64,000 nt of DNA, from positions 225,495 through 289,494 of the forward strand of contig JALFTI010000010.1 in the NCBI GenBank assembly GCA_022778585.1. Direction: 5' to 3'. The notes beneath the pieces are model-generated. The model was not told the DNA's origin and did not search any database. It was given only the letters and a program-made list of their open reading frames with translations. This document shows positions 23,608 to 32,453 of the stretch, piece by piece; the stretch's first letter is position 1; every line of letters begins with the position of its first letter. This DNA is from Pygmaiobacter massiliensis (lineage in GTDB: Bacteria; Bacillota; Clostridia; Oscillospirales; Ruminococcaceae). Made by a program: the position numbers and the translations under genes.

Positions 23608-24642
23608 TTAAAGCTTTGCCGCTTCAAGCTCTACTACCTGGAATGCCGCAGCCCGAATAAGCCGGTTATAAACAGCCATACCTACACCGGTTGGCTTTGG
23701 GCAGTGTGCATACACCGTAACGGCACCTTTTTCATCGCATTCCCGCAGGGCGGCAAACAGCCTGCGGGCCTGGGCTGCCTCGTCCTGCCGGCTGCCGCAC
23801 ACCACGCAGGGAACCGGCAGGCTACTGACCTCCTCGTCATAACACATCGCGAACACCCCAACCTCTGCATGCTGGCACACATATTCCCGGTATGCCTGCT
23901 GCGAGCCCTTCAGCAGAATGACATTTGCCTTGGGGGAGTAATGCTTATACTTCATGCCGGGCGATGGGGCAGCCTCCCCTTCTTTCAGTTTATGCAAAAT
24001 TGCGTCTGACAAGGCCACCGGCTCGCCCAAAACCTGTTCAAGCTGTTCTTTTGTAATATATCCCGGCCGCAGCAGGGTCGGGGTATCCGCAGCCACCGTA
24101 ATAACGGTGGATTCCACCCCCACCTTGCAGGCGCCCCCATCCAAAATAAGCGGTATGCGTCCATCCATGTCCCGCAGGGTATGGTCGGCAGTGGTCGGGC
24201 TGGGCAGCCCGGAACGGTTGGCCGAAGGCGCCGCCAGCGGCAGACCGCTTTTTTTAATCACCGCAGCCGCAACCGGGTGGCTGGGCATGCGGATCGCCAC
24301 GGTATCCAGCCCAGCGCAGACCGCATCGGCCACTTTGGGGCCTTTTGGCATAATAATGGTAAGCGGCCCGGGCCAAAACGCCTGGGCCAATTTATAAGCC
24401 GCCGCAGGAACCGTCCGAACCAACCCTTCCAGTTCCTGCATCGCTGCAATATGCACAATAAGGGGGTTATCCTGCGGGCGGCCCTTTGCGGCAAAAATTT
24501 TTGCCACCGCCTCATTGCTGGTGGCGTCGGCCGCCAAACCATACACGGTCTCGGTGGGAATAGCCACCGTTTGCCCTTCCTGCAACAGGCGGGCTGCAAA
24601 AGCAATACCAGCCTCGTTCGCTGGCAGCAGTTGTGTCTGCAT
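23608..24642 (-). CDS. tsaC: Threonylcarbamoyl-AMP synthase, long Sua5 form
   Basis: Makes threonylcarbamoyl-AMP for the t6A37 modification of ANN-decoding tRNAs. The 344-residue protein has the YrdC domain (AIPTETVYGLAADATSNEAV, KIFAAKGRPQDNPLIVHI, and AQAFWPGPLTIIMPKG) plus the C-terminal Sua5 domain (after SPGMKYKHYSPKANVILLKG). The start at 24642 follows AGGAGG by six bases. Only one base separates it from the prfA stop. In many Firmicutes the glutamine methyltransferase prmC lies between these two genes; it is absent here. Confidence 0.94.
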   Translation of the reverse strand: MQTQLLPANEAGIAFAARLLQEGQTVAIPTETVYGLAADATSNEAVAKIFAAKGRPQDNPLIVHIAAMQELEGLVRTVPAAAYKLAQAFWPGPLTIIMPKGPKVADAVCAGLDTVAIRMPSHPVAAAVIKKSGLPLAAPSANRSGLPSPTTADHTLRDMDGRIPLILDGGACKVGVESTVITVAADTPTLLRPGYITKEQLEQVLGEPVALSDAILHKLKEGEAAPSPGMKYKHYSPKANVILLKGSQQAYREYVCQHAEVGVFAMCYDEEVSSLPVPCVVCGSRQDEAAQARRLFAALRECDEKGAVTVYAHCPKPTGVGMAVYNRLIRAAAFQVVELEAAKL

Positions 24643-24643
24643 A

Positions 24644-25720
24644 TTACTCCTCCTGAGAATGACGCAATTTTTCCGCCTGGTCCGCCGTAACCAGTGCATC
24701 GATCAACTCGTCCAGGTCTCCGTCCAGCACTGCCGGCAGTTTGTAAAGGGTCAGCCCAATGCGATGGTCGGTGACCCTTCCCTGGGGAAAATTATAGGTG
24801 CGAATACGGCCGCTGCGATCACCGGTTCCAACCTGGCTGCGCCGTTCAGCCGAAACTTCTGCCTGCTGCGCCGCTTTTTTTTCGGCCAAAAGTCTGCTTC
24901 GCAGCACCCGCAGGGCTTTATCCTTATTTTTGTACTGGCTGCGCTCATCCTGGCATTCCACCACCATACCGGTGGGCAGGTGGGTAACGCGAATAGCGGA
25001 AGATGTTTTGTTGATATGCTGGCCGCCCGCGCCGGAGGAACGGAAGGTATCGATCTTCAAATCCTTCACGTCCAGCTCCAGTTCCACCTCTTCTGCTTCC
25101 GGCATAACCGCCACAGTGGCGGCCGAAGTGTGGATGCGGCCCTGGGTTTCGGTTTCCGGCACCCGTTGTACCCGGTGGGTACCAGCCTCAAATTTCAGAC
25201 GGCTGTAAGCCCCTTCCCCCTGTACAGTAAAGCTGATCTCCTTAATGCCGCCAAGTTCCGTTTCGGAACAGCTATTCACTTCAATCTGCCAATTGCAGGC
25301 GGCCGCGTACATGCTGTACATGCGGTAAAGGCTGTGGGCAAACAAAGCAGCCTCCTCTCCGCCCGTTCCGCTGCGGATCTCCATAATAATATTTTTATCG
25401 TCATTTTCGTCTTTGGGCAAAAGCAAAATGCGAAGGGCATCCTCAAGTTCCTGGGTTTTCCAGCGGGCTTTTTCATATTCTTCCTGCACCATTTTTAAAA
25501 AGTCCGGTTCCAGGCCGCTTTGCTGTAAAAGTTCCCAGGCTTCCTGCCGCTCGGCGCGGGCCGCCTGGCAGGCGTCGTAGGCTTCCACAATGGGGGTTAA
25601 GTTTTTATATTCCTTTGTAAGTGCGCGGTACTTCGCATTGTCTGAAAGTACCTGTGGGTCGGTAAGCTGATTTGCCAATTCCTCAAAATGGCGCTTTACT
25701 TCGCTTAAACGGTCCTGCAT
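24644..25720 (-). CDS. prfA: Peptide chain release factor 1
   Basis: Ends translation at UAA and UAG. The 358-residue protein has the acidic N-terminal helices, the codon-recognition tripeptide PET (188-190, in [19 protein letters not shown]) and the peptidyl-transferase motif GGQ (232-234, in [20 protein letters not shown]). It lies 60 bases after the DUF951 gene and is the first of the prfA-tsaC-coaE-transglycosylase run. Confidence 0.98.
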   Translation of the reverse strand: MQDRLSEVKRHFEELANQLTDPQVLSDNAKYRALTKEYKNLTPIVEAYDACQAARAERQEAWELLQQSGLEPDFLKMVQEEYEKARWKTQELEDALRILLLPKDENDDKNIIMEIRSGTGGEEAALFAHSLYRMYSMYAAACNWQIEVNSCSETELGGIKEISFTVQGEGAYSRLKFEAGTHRVQRVPETETQGRIHTSAATVAVMPEAEEVELELDVKDLKIDTFRSSGAGGQHINKTSSAIRVTHLPTGMVVECQDERSQYKNKDKALRVLRSRLLAEKKAAQQAEVSAERRSQVGTGDRSGRIRTYNFPQGRVTDHRIGLTLYKLPAVLDGDLDELIDALVTADQAEKLRHSQEE

Positions 25721-25780
25721 AACTCCTCCGTCCTATGGTAATATTTTTGCGCAGTCTTCTGCACATAAGGAACACAAGCG

Positions 25781-25975
25781 CTATTCATTCTCCGTTTGCT
25801 GGCGAATAATTTTTTTGATGTTTTTTTCAATTTTGGCCCGAGGCAGCATAATTTCCCGTCCGCATTTGGTGCAGCGGATTTTGAAATCCATTCCCACCCG
25901 CAGCACGCTGAATTCATAATTTTGGCAGGGATGCGGCTTTTTTACCTGGATGATATCGCCTACCTGTACATCCAT
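25781..25975 (-). CDS. DUF951 family protein
   Basis: A 64-residue protein: MDVQVGDIIQVKKPHPCQNY, then EFSVLRVGMDFKIRCTKCGR and EIMLPRAKIEKNIKKI. The CxxCGR pair and an SH3-like beta pattern mark DUF951, found across Firmicutes without an established role. The start at 25975 follows AAAGGAG; longer in-frame starts lack a site. Confidence 0.9.
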   Translation of the reverse strand: MDVQVGDIIQVKKPHPCQNYEFSVLRVGMDFKIRCTKCGREIMLPRAKIEKNIKKIIRQQTENE

Positions 25976-26175
25976 TTTCCTGCTCCTTTCCATCCGAAAG
26001 CCAATCTTTGCAATAGTCCGGCGGTTTTTCGGCCGCGGCACAAAACCATTGCAGCTATCCAAAAATCGTTTTATTTACTGTTTTGTTATTATAATACATC
26101 TGCAGGGTTTGTGCAAATATTCCGCCCCGCACCGGCATATATTCGAACTGTACCGGATTGTGAGGAGGAAGAAAG

Positions 26176-27096
26176 ATGAAATTTTACCCAGAAGAGGCCG
26201 CGGCGCTGCCCGACCTGTTTACACTGCCGCAGCTGGCACAGGCCCAGCAATCTCAAACCGTACTGCAGGCGGGTGCCTTGTGTTTTGACCCGCAAAAACG
26301 CCTGCACCTGCAATTAGCGGGATACCCCGCCTACATTCCTTTTGAAAAATGCGCTTTGGGTGCCGGGGAAGGAGAAGTACGGGAGATTGCCATTCTCTCC
26401 CGGGTCGGCCGGTCGGTCTGCTTTATCATTGAGCAGATTGAGTCCGGCCCGGATGGCCCCTTGTTTACCCTCTCCCGCGCGCAGGCACAAAAACGCTGCC
26501 AGGCAGAATATTTGAACCAGCTTTGTCCCGGCGATATCATTCCTTGTACCGTTACCCACATTGAGCCCTTTGGCGCCTTTTGTGATGTGGGATGCGGCAT
26601 CTGCGCACTTTTGCCTATTGACTGTATGTCGGTATCCCGCATTGGCTCGCCAAGTGACCGGGTTCGCACCGGCCAGAAACTGCACTGCGCAGTGCGCGCA
26701 CGGGACGACAAAGGACGGCTGGTTTTAACTTTAAAAGAGCTTTTGGGCAGCTGGCAGCAGAATGCTGACCTATTCCGGCCAGGCATGACCGTAGCCGGCA
26801 CTGTGCGAAGCGTGGAAAGTTATGGTGTATTTATTGAGCTAACCCCAAATCTTGCCGGACTAGCCGAACCGGATAACCGGCTAAGTGCGGGAGATCGGGT
26901 AAGTGTTTATATTAAGAGCATTCTTCCGGACAAAATGAAGGTAAAGCTGGTAATACTGGGGAGACTGGAGTCGGTCTGTGCACCCATGCCGCTGCGCTTT
27001 TTCTTCACCGGCTCTCACCTGGACCGTTGGGACTATTCTCCCCCAGGTGCTCGCCGGCAGATTTTCACCCAATTTGACCCTGCCGAAAAATTGTAA
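26176..27096 (+). CDS. S1-domain RNA-binding protein
   Basis: A 306-residue protein with two S1 repeats: residues about 116-188 (LCPGDIIPCTVTHIEPFGAF) and 200-260 (FRPGMTVAGTVRSVESYGVF). The N-terminal 110 residues look like a further degenerate beta-barrel (GDP-like segments absent). The product is too short for ribosomal protein S1 and probably binds mRNA or the ribosome. GGAGG lies ten bases before the ATG. It starts divergently from the DUF951 gene with about 200 bases between. Confidence 0.82.
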   Translation: MKFYPEEAAALPDLFTLPQLAQAQQSQTVLQAGALCFDPQKRLHLQLAGYPAYIPFEKCALGAGEGEVREIAILSRVGRSVCFIIEQIESGPDGPLFTLSRAQAQKRCQAEYLNQLCPGDIIPCTVTHIEPFGAFCDVGCGICALLPIDCMSVSRIGSPSDRVRTGQKLHCAVRARDDKGRLVLTLKELLGSWQQNADLFRPGMTVAGTVRSVESYGVFIELTPNLAGLAEPDNRLSAGDRVSVYIKSILPDKMKVKLVILGRLESVCAPMPLRFFFTGSHLDRWDYSPPGARRQIFTQFDPAEKL

Positions 27097-27275
27097 AAGG
27101 TTTTATATATCGGTAATTTTTCCCAATTCGAGTTTTTTATCTACCAAATGATTTTAAAACAGGGTACTATACGGATTGTCTTGTGTTTTTACCCTTTCAT
27201 GTGGGACGTATAAAACGGTGTTTGCTTTACTTTTTAAATTTTGTGCGGTATAGTTTTAAAAAAGGAGGTGCCGCA

Positions 27276-27818
27276 ATGCCACATCATGCCTTCACCGGCG
27301 GTGTAAAGCCCGGTGGCCTTACCACTTCCACCGAGATTCGGATCCTGCTGTGCTATCTGCTCAGCCGGGTCAGTGGTCCGCTCTCCCGGCAGGAAATTGA
27401 AAATGCGCTGGTTGGCCAACAACTGGTGAATTATTTTGAGCTGGCAGATGCTTTGAGCTACTTGTGTGAAAAAGGGCATGTAATCTGCACAGAAGACCTG
27501 TATACCGTTTCCAAGTCGGGCCGCAATTTGGCCGATACACTGGAAACCGACCTGCCCCGTACCGTGCGGGAAACCGCAGTAAATACCGTTATCAGCATGC
27601 AGGCCTATGCCCGTAAAAAAGCACAGTACCATACCCGTCATACTCCCTGTGCCAACGGCTTTACCGTACACTGCGCCATTGAAGATTTGGGTCAGACCAT
27701 CTTTTCACTGGACCTGTATATGCCCGACGAAAGTTCTGCCCGGGCGGCGGAGGCCCGTTTTGCAGAACAGGGCGGTGAGATTTTTACCGACCTGCTCAAT
27801 CGGCTTTCCGGCATCTGA
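27276..27818 (+). CDS. DUF4364 family protein
   Basis: A 180-residue protein with a winged-helix-like N-terminal half (TEIRILLCYLLSRVSGPLSR, then LADALSYLCEKGHVICTEDL) and an alpha/beta C-terminal half. The pattern fits DUF4364, common in Clostridia and of unknown function; a DNA-binding role is possible. AAAGGAGGTG lies five bases before the ATG at 27276; longer in-frame starts lack a site. Confidence 0.85.
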   Translation: MPHHAFTGGVKPGGLTTSTEIRILLCYLLSRVSGPLSRQEIENALVGQQLVNYFELADALSYLCEKGHVICTEDLYTVSKSGRNLADTLETDLPRTVRETAVNTVISMQAYARKKAQYHTRHTPCANGFTVHCAIEDLGQTIFSLDLYMPDESSARAAEARFAEQGGEIFTDLLNRLSGI

Positions 27819-28163
27819 CTATGTGCATTCTTTTTTCTGTTCTGCTTTTTATGTAAGATCAAAACAGCTCGGCTATCTGCCAGGCTGTTTTTTGTTGCGT
27901 TTTTTACTTTTGTCAGGTAAATCAGTCTTTTTGGTTTTAGCCCTCCCTTTTTCCTTTTTCATTTTGTTTTATGCTTGTTTTCTGTTGTTTTTTGTGGAAT
28001 TTAAGTTGTATTTTTGACTACAATTTATGTGAATAAATTCACAATGGATTAAAACTGCATAAGCATACACCGATTTTACATAGCCATGATTAGACAAACC
28101 ATCTATAATGTGATATAAGGTACTATGGACATCGTATACACAATCGCGAAGGGAGAGGCATAA
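27819..28163. other. AT-rich upstream region of pfkA
   Basis: No gene. A TATAAT at 28104-28109 is a possible -10 for pfkA, without a convincing -35. A TTGTGAATAAATTCACAA-like dyad (GTGAATAAATTCAC at 28029-28042) is a good inverted repeat and a candidate operator. Confidence 0.4.
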
Positions 28164-29402
28164 ATGATCCAGGAAGAAAGAATCATCGAGCACACGCTGA
28201 AGCACGGCATTAAACGGATTGGCATTATGACCGGTGGCGGCGACTGCCCGGGCCTGAATGCGGTGATTCGCGCCGTTGTATTGATGGCGGACAAGTACGG
28301 AGTAGAAGTAATTGGTATTCCCTATGGCTACCGCGGCATGCTGCTGGGCGGCGATTATTTCCACAAAATCACCAAATCGGATGTGCTTGGTATTATTGAG
28401 CAGGGCGGCACCATTCTGCACAGCTCAAATAAGGATAACCTGTTCAAATATCCCCGCAGAGACCAGAATGGTCTGCAGCACGACGCAGATGGCAACCTGA
28501 TTTATGATGATTTTTCAAGTGTTGCGGTAGAAAATTTGCGCAAGGCAGATATTGACGCCATGGTAATTGTAGGCGGCGACGGAACCCTTACTTCTGGCCG
28601 GGACTATTCCCGCATGGGTGTGCCGGTGATTGGTGTTCCCAAAACCATTGATAATGACCTGCGTTCTACCGATGTTACCTTTGGGTTTGACACTGCTGTT
28701 TCCCGCTGCGTTGCTGCCGTAGAAAGCGTGCGCACCACAGGCGAAGCACACAGCCGTGTTATGTTTATTGAAGTAATGGGCCGCAACGCCGGCCATATTG
28801 CGCTGAATACTGCTATTTCGGGCGGTGCCGACATGGTATTGATTCCCGAAATTCCCTATGACCCACAAAAAATGGTTGCTCAGCTGCGCAAATGTTTGGT
28901 AAATCACGGTGACGCCATTGTAATTGTAAGCGAAGGTGTAAAGGCGCCGGACAAGAATTCCTACACAGCTAAAATTGTGGAAGGTTCCCCCGATGCTATT
29001 CGGTTTGGCGGGGTAAGCGGCGCTATTGCCGACTATGTGGAGAAAGCCCTGAACAGCACCCGCGATGAGCATGGCTATGCCATTAATGAAGTTTTGATGG
29101 ATGTAGAATGCCGCGCTACCAATGTGGGCTACGCCCAGCGCGGTGGTGTGCCCACCGCTAACGATCGTCTGCTTTCCACACGGTTTGGCGCACATGCTGT
29201 GCACGCCCTTATGGAGGAATTCAACCCCGATGAGAAGGGCAACTTTGGCCGTATGGTCGCTATGCGGGAAGGTCATCTTACCACCGTCTCGCTGGAACAG
29301 GTCATTGCCAGCAACAGCATGATCGGCAACCAGCGCCGCGTGGACCCGAACGGAGAACTGGTACAGCTGGCCCGTAATATTCAGATTTCGTTCGGCGACT
29401 AA
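28164..29402 (+). CDS. pfkA: 6-phosphofructokinase
   Basis: Glycolytic kinase making fructose-1,6-bisphosphate. The 412-residue protein has GIMTGGGDCPGLNAVIRAVV at the N-terminus, IVGGDGTLTSG (residues 135-145) and GVPKTIDNDL (157-166). Gly in GGDG is typical of ATP-dependent enzymes, whereas Lys in PKTIDND is typical of pyrophosphate-dependent ones. Enzymes with this mix, such as the trypanosomal one, use ATP, so ATP use is the better guess. The ATG follows GGGAGAGG. A terminator closes a single-gene unit. Confidence 0.95.
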   Translation: MIQEERIIEHTLKHGIKRIGIMTGGGDCPGLNAVIRAVVLMADKYGVEVIGIPYGYRGMLLGGDYFHKITKSDVLGIIEQGGTILHSSNKDNLFKYPRRDQNGLQHDADGNLIYDDFSSVAVENLRKADIDAMVIVGGDGTLTSGRDYSRMGVPVIGVPKTIDNDLRSTDVTFGFDTAVSRCVAAVESVRTTGEAHSRVMFIEVMGRNAGHIALNTAISGGADMVLIPEIPYDPQKMVAQLRKCLVNHGDAIVIVSEGVKAPDKNSYTAKIVEGSPDAIRFGGVSGAIADYVEKALNSTRDEHGYAINEVLMDVECRATNVGYAQRGGVPTANDRLLSTRFGAHAVHALMEEFNPDEKGNFGRMVAMREGHLTTVSLEQVIASNSMIGNQRRVDPNGELVQLARNIQISFGD

Positions 29403-29440
29403 GGGTTTTATCGATTTATAAATTACCATATATTGTTTCA

Positions 29441-29489
29441 AAGCCACACAGAAGCTTGAGAGAACCTCTTGCTTTTGTGTGGCTTTTTT
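29441..29489 (+). terminator. Intrinsic terminator of pfkA
   Basis: AAGCCACACAGAAGC / GCTTTTGTGTGGCTT stem with a T-run. Confidence 0.88.
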
Positions 29490-29642
29490 ATTTGCATAAA
29501 ATTTGCTCCTACTTTATTCTCCCTATCTTTTTACTCGTGCTTAATATATTAGTTCTATTACTTGACTATACTTTTATAAAAATGATTTTTAGTGATTTTG
29601 GCCACCCTTATTTTTCAAAACAAATCATTTGAAATGAGTATT

Positions 29643-29671
29643 TTGACAAGGTACTATGATAAAAATATTTT
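29643..29671 (+). promoter_or_regulatory. Promoter of the XRE/S24 regulator gene
   Basis: TTGACA (29643-29648), 17 bases, TATTTT (29666-29671). The leader to the start codon is about 200 bases and holds no clear structure. Confidence 0.6.
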
Positions 29672-29879
29672 AGATGGGATAATAGGACTATTCCAGCTTT
29701 TACCTCATTTTATAGGATGTAGACCTCATATAAATTGGGACTGCAGGGCTTGTGTTTTCCTACAAAAGGCTGCTCTATTCTTGTGCTGCGGCAAAGTCGC
29801 TCTATCTTTCGCGGTGTTTGCGGGCATTATGCCCTCTGTTCCTTCATCTTACTATTTTAATTTAAAGAAGGTGTTTTCC

Positions 29880-30413
29880 ATGGAATTTCGAATCAGGCTA
29901 AAGCAGCTGCGTGAAGAAGCAAACCTTTCCCAAGCGCAATTGGCTCAACAGATCGGGGTATCCCAGTCCACGGTGGGGATGTGGGAGTCCGGACGGAATA
30001 AACCCGCTTTCGATACCTTAAAGAAGCTGGCCGAGAAATTCCATGTTACCGTGGGATACCTTGCTGGGGATGCATGGGAAGAGTCTGTCCTATGTTCTGA
30101 ACCCAAAGGATATCATTGCAGCCATGAAAATCGTTTGTCTATTTTAATGCCAGACGACAGCATGGCTCCTGAACTGCGCAAAGATGACAGTTTACTACTT
30201 CACCGCAGCCCCAAAATTCCAAATGGCGTAATTTTAGCTTTTCGATATAAGGGCAAAACACTGGTTCGGCGCGTGTACCGTATGCCAGGAGGGCTTTTGG
30301 CACAGGCCGCGGATAAAAACACTCCTCCGTTATATATTGCGTTAGAGGAAGAACAATCTGACATTTTCGAACCACTGGGAATTGTAATGGAGCTTAGCCG
30401 ATTGGTAAACTAA
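29880..30413 (+). CDS. XRE-type repressor with S24/LexA-like C-terminal domain
   Basis: A 177-residue regulator. Residues 5-60 form an XRE helix-turn-helix (LREEANLSQAQLAQQIGVSQ, STVGMWESGRNKPAFDTLKK). Residues 85-177 resemble the S24 self-cleaving domain of LexA and CI, with Ser 94 in DDSMAPEL and Lys 126 in GKTLVRRVYR placed as the catalytic pair. No phage genes are nearby, so this is a stand-alone stress or SOS-type regulator or a phage relic. The start at 29880 is preceded by AAGAAGGTG. Its targets are unknown. Confidence 0.88.
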   Translation: MEFRIRLKQLREEANLSQAQLAQQIGVSQSTVGMWESGRNKPAFDTLKKLAEKFHVTVGYLAGDAWEESVLCSEPKGYHCSHENRLSILMPDDSMAPELRKDDSLLLHRSPKIPNGVILAFRYKGKTLVRRVYRMPGGLLAQAADKNTPPLYIALEEEQSDIFEPLGIVMELSRLVN

Positions 30414-30885
30414 TGGTCTGTTCGGTTTTTATGATAAGCTTTTATACCATAATAAAATGGACGAAACAGCAAAGCTGTTTCGCCTTTTTTGGTTTACTGG
30501 TTTTCTGCAAAAGAAGATGCAGTGATCGTTTTAGCCGATACGAACCGTATTCTAAAGTGCATGCTATAAGCTGCCGCTAAAACCAGCCATCCCAACCAAC
30601 CGGTGAGATGAGATATTGTGACTGTTGGAACATTTTTCTTTTTTGTAAAAGATTTTAGACCGAGAGGTCAGACATAAAAGAGAGCACGCTATTTTTATAC
30701 TGCCATATAAAAATAGTAAAACGGCGGTTTTGATAAAACCGCCGTTTTACTTTTCACTCCATAAGGAGAAACTTTCTATTTTCACACCCCTTTCTGTTAA
30801 GCTTCCCAACACACAAATGGGTTTCAAGCAGCTATTTTCATACTTTTTAACACCCAGTCTACCAGCGGAATATCCGCTTTTTGCA
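30414..30885. other. Intergenic region with two terminators
   Basis: Terminator 1: CGAAACAG / CTGTTTCG with T-run at 30461-30492, serving the regulator gene. Terminator 2: AAAACGGCGG / CCGCCGTTTT at 30716-30755, open to both strands. Between them a CTATTTTTATA / TATAAAAATAG dyad lies at 30689-30717. No gene seen. Confidence 0.7.
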
Positions 30886-32016
30886 TTACAAATTCTTTTC
30901 CAACAAGGCCAACTTGCGCAGCTCTTCCGGAATCGATATGCCCTGCGGACAAACCTTGGTGCACTGACTGCACCCGATACAGGCCGAGGGGCGTTTTTCT
31001 GCTTCCAACGCACGCAGTGCATTTTCCACCCCTGCATATCTGGTATAGCGGTTCTCGTTGCAGATGGCAAGCAGCGCCGGAATATCCAGCTGTTTGGGGC
31101 AGCCTTCACAGCAATATCGGCATTTGGTACAGGGCAAAAAGTCCTGCATGCCAGCGGCTATCCGCTCCAAAAGCTGCAGCTGAGATTCTGTAAGCGGTTC
31201 TTCTTTTGAAAAAATCTCTAAATTATCCCGCAGTTGCTGTTCGGTGGTCATGCCGCTCAAAACCACCTTTACATTTTCTAATCCCTGCAGCCAGCGAAAC
31301 GCCCAAGATGCAATGCTTTCCTGTGGGCGGGCGGCTTTCAGCTGCATTTCTGCCTCAGGCAACAGGCTGGCAAGCCTACCGCCCCGCACCGGTTCCATTA
31401 CCCAAATGGGCAGACCATAGCTGGTAACAAGCTCGTAATTTTGTTTCGCATCCTGCAAGGTCCAATCCAAATAATTCAGTTGCAGCTGGCAAAACTCCAT
31501 CTGGTCTGCATACCGCTCCAAAAACTTTTTCATGGTCTCGGGCTTAGCATGGCTGGAAAAGCCCAAGTGCCGAATTTTCCCCTGCTTTTTCGCCTCTACT
31601 AAGTCATCTACAATATGCCATTTGGGGCTGGTATAAGTATCAAAAGACTTTTCTGCCACATTATGCAGCAGATAAAAATCGAAATAGTCCACCTGGCAGC
31701 GCTTAAGCTGCCGGTCCAGCATCTCTGGTGCATTGTAGCTTTCCATTTCCAAAAAGCCCGGGTATTTACTGGCCAGGTAAAAACTTGCACGGGGATACTG
31801 AGATAAAATTCTGCCAACTACCAGTTCGCCGTTTCCTTCACTGTACGGGTAGGCTGTATCGTAATAATTGACCCCATTTTCCATGGCAATTTTCACCAGC
31901 CGCGCACTTTCCACTTCATCCACCGGGCCGTCCTGCTTGCCCCCTACCCGTGGGAACCGCATAGTACCATACCCCAGCATGGAAAGCCTGGTTTCAGCAA
32001 ACTGTTGATAGATCAT
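30886..32016 (-). CDS. Aldo/keto reductase with C-terminal 4Fe-4S ferredoxin domain
   Basis: Predicted oxidoreductase of 376 residues. The TIM barrel shows LGYGTMRFPRVGG, VNYYDTAYPYSEGNGELVVG (catalytic Asp-Tyr) and FYLLHNV and LGFSSHAKPETM segments of the YakC/AKR type. The last 90 residues carry Cys clusters (CTKCRYCCEGCPKQLDIP and CIGCSQCTKVCPQGISIPEE) for iron-sulfur clusters. This form is common in anaerobes; the substrate is unknown. The ATG at 32016 follows GAGGAG by eight bases; the GTG nine bases before it is too close to that site. Confidence 0.92.
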   Translation of the reverse strand: MIYQQFAETRLSMLGYGTMRFPRVGGKQDGPVDEVESARLVKIAMENGVNYYDTAYPYSEGNGELVVGRILSQYPRASFYLASKYPGFLEMESYNAPEMLDRQLKRCQVDYFDFYLLHNVAEKSFDTYTSPKWHIVDDLVEAKKQGKIRHLGFSSHAKPETMKKFLERYADQMEFCQLQLNYLDWTLQDAKQNYELVTSYGLPIWVMEPVRGGRLASLLPEAEMQLKAARPQESIASWAFRWLQGLENVKVVLSGMTTEQQLRDNLEIFSKEEPLTESQLQLLERIAAGMQDFLPCTKCRYCCEGCPKQLDIPALLAICNENRYTRYAGVENALRALEAEKRPSACIGCSQCTKVCPQGISIPEELRKLALLEKNL

Positions 32017-32397
32017 TATCACCACTCCTCTTTTGACACAAGTACCTTATCTTTAAAATGCCGGCTTGATATTTACAAAGCAACCGCCACTTCGCCTTTA
32101 TTATTAGAATACCACCAGATCCACCAACCAGGCAAGTTTTACCTTGCAGCTGTTACTGAGCTTATAGGTAAACTTTCTTTCATTTGGCAGCCGCGCAAAA
32201 AATCACAAAAAGGAATCACTTTTTCGCAAAACAGCTATACTAAAAACAAAACCCACAACAGAAGCTTTCATTCATAAAGTAGTGTGTAATTTCTTTTTAC
32301 CAACACCACTTTGCAATTTTTCCAAAATCCCATATTATTTCTTTTCTATAAAATGCTATCCAAACACTTTTACTTGCAAAAAAATTTTAAACAAAAC
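32017..32397. other. AT-rich intergenic region
   Basis: Between the divergent-facing end of thrS and the start of the reductase gene. I see no gene, repeat or clear promoter. Confidence 0.6.
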
Positions 32398-32435
32398 AAA
32401 AAGCCCGCGGAAAAATATTCCGCGGGCTTTTGTTC
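32398..32435 (-). terminator. Intrinsic terminator of thrS
   Basis: AAAGCCCGCGGAA / TTCCGCGGGCTTT stem, A/T runs on both sides, 20 bases after the thrS stop. Confidence 0.92.
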
Positions 32436-32453
32436 TTTTATTAAACTGTATTT

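Noticed and set aside
28515..29447. 310-codon open frame antisense to pfkA
   Set aside because: No start signal, runs through the pfkA terminator; pfkA itself is unambiguous.
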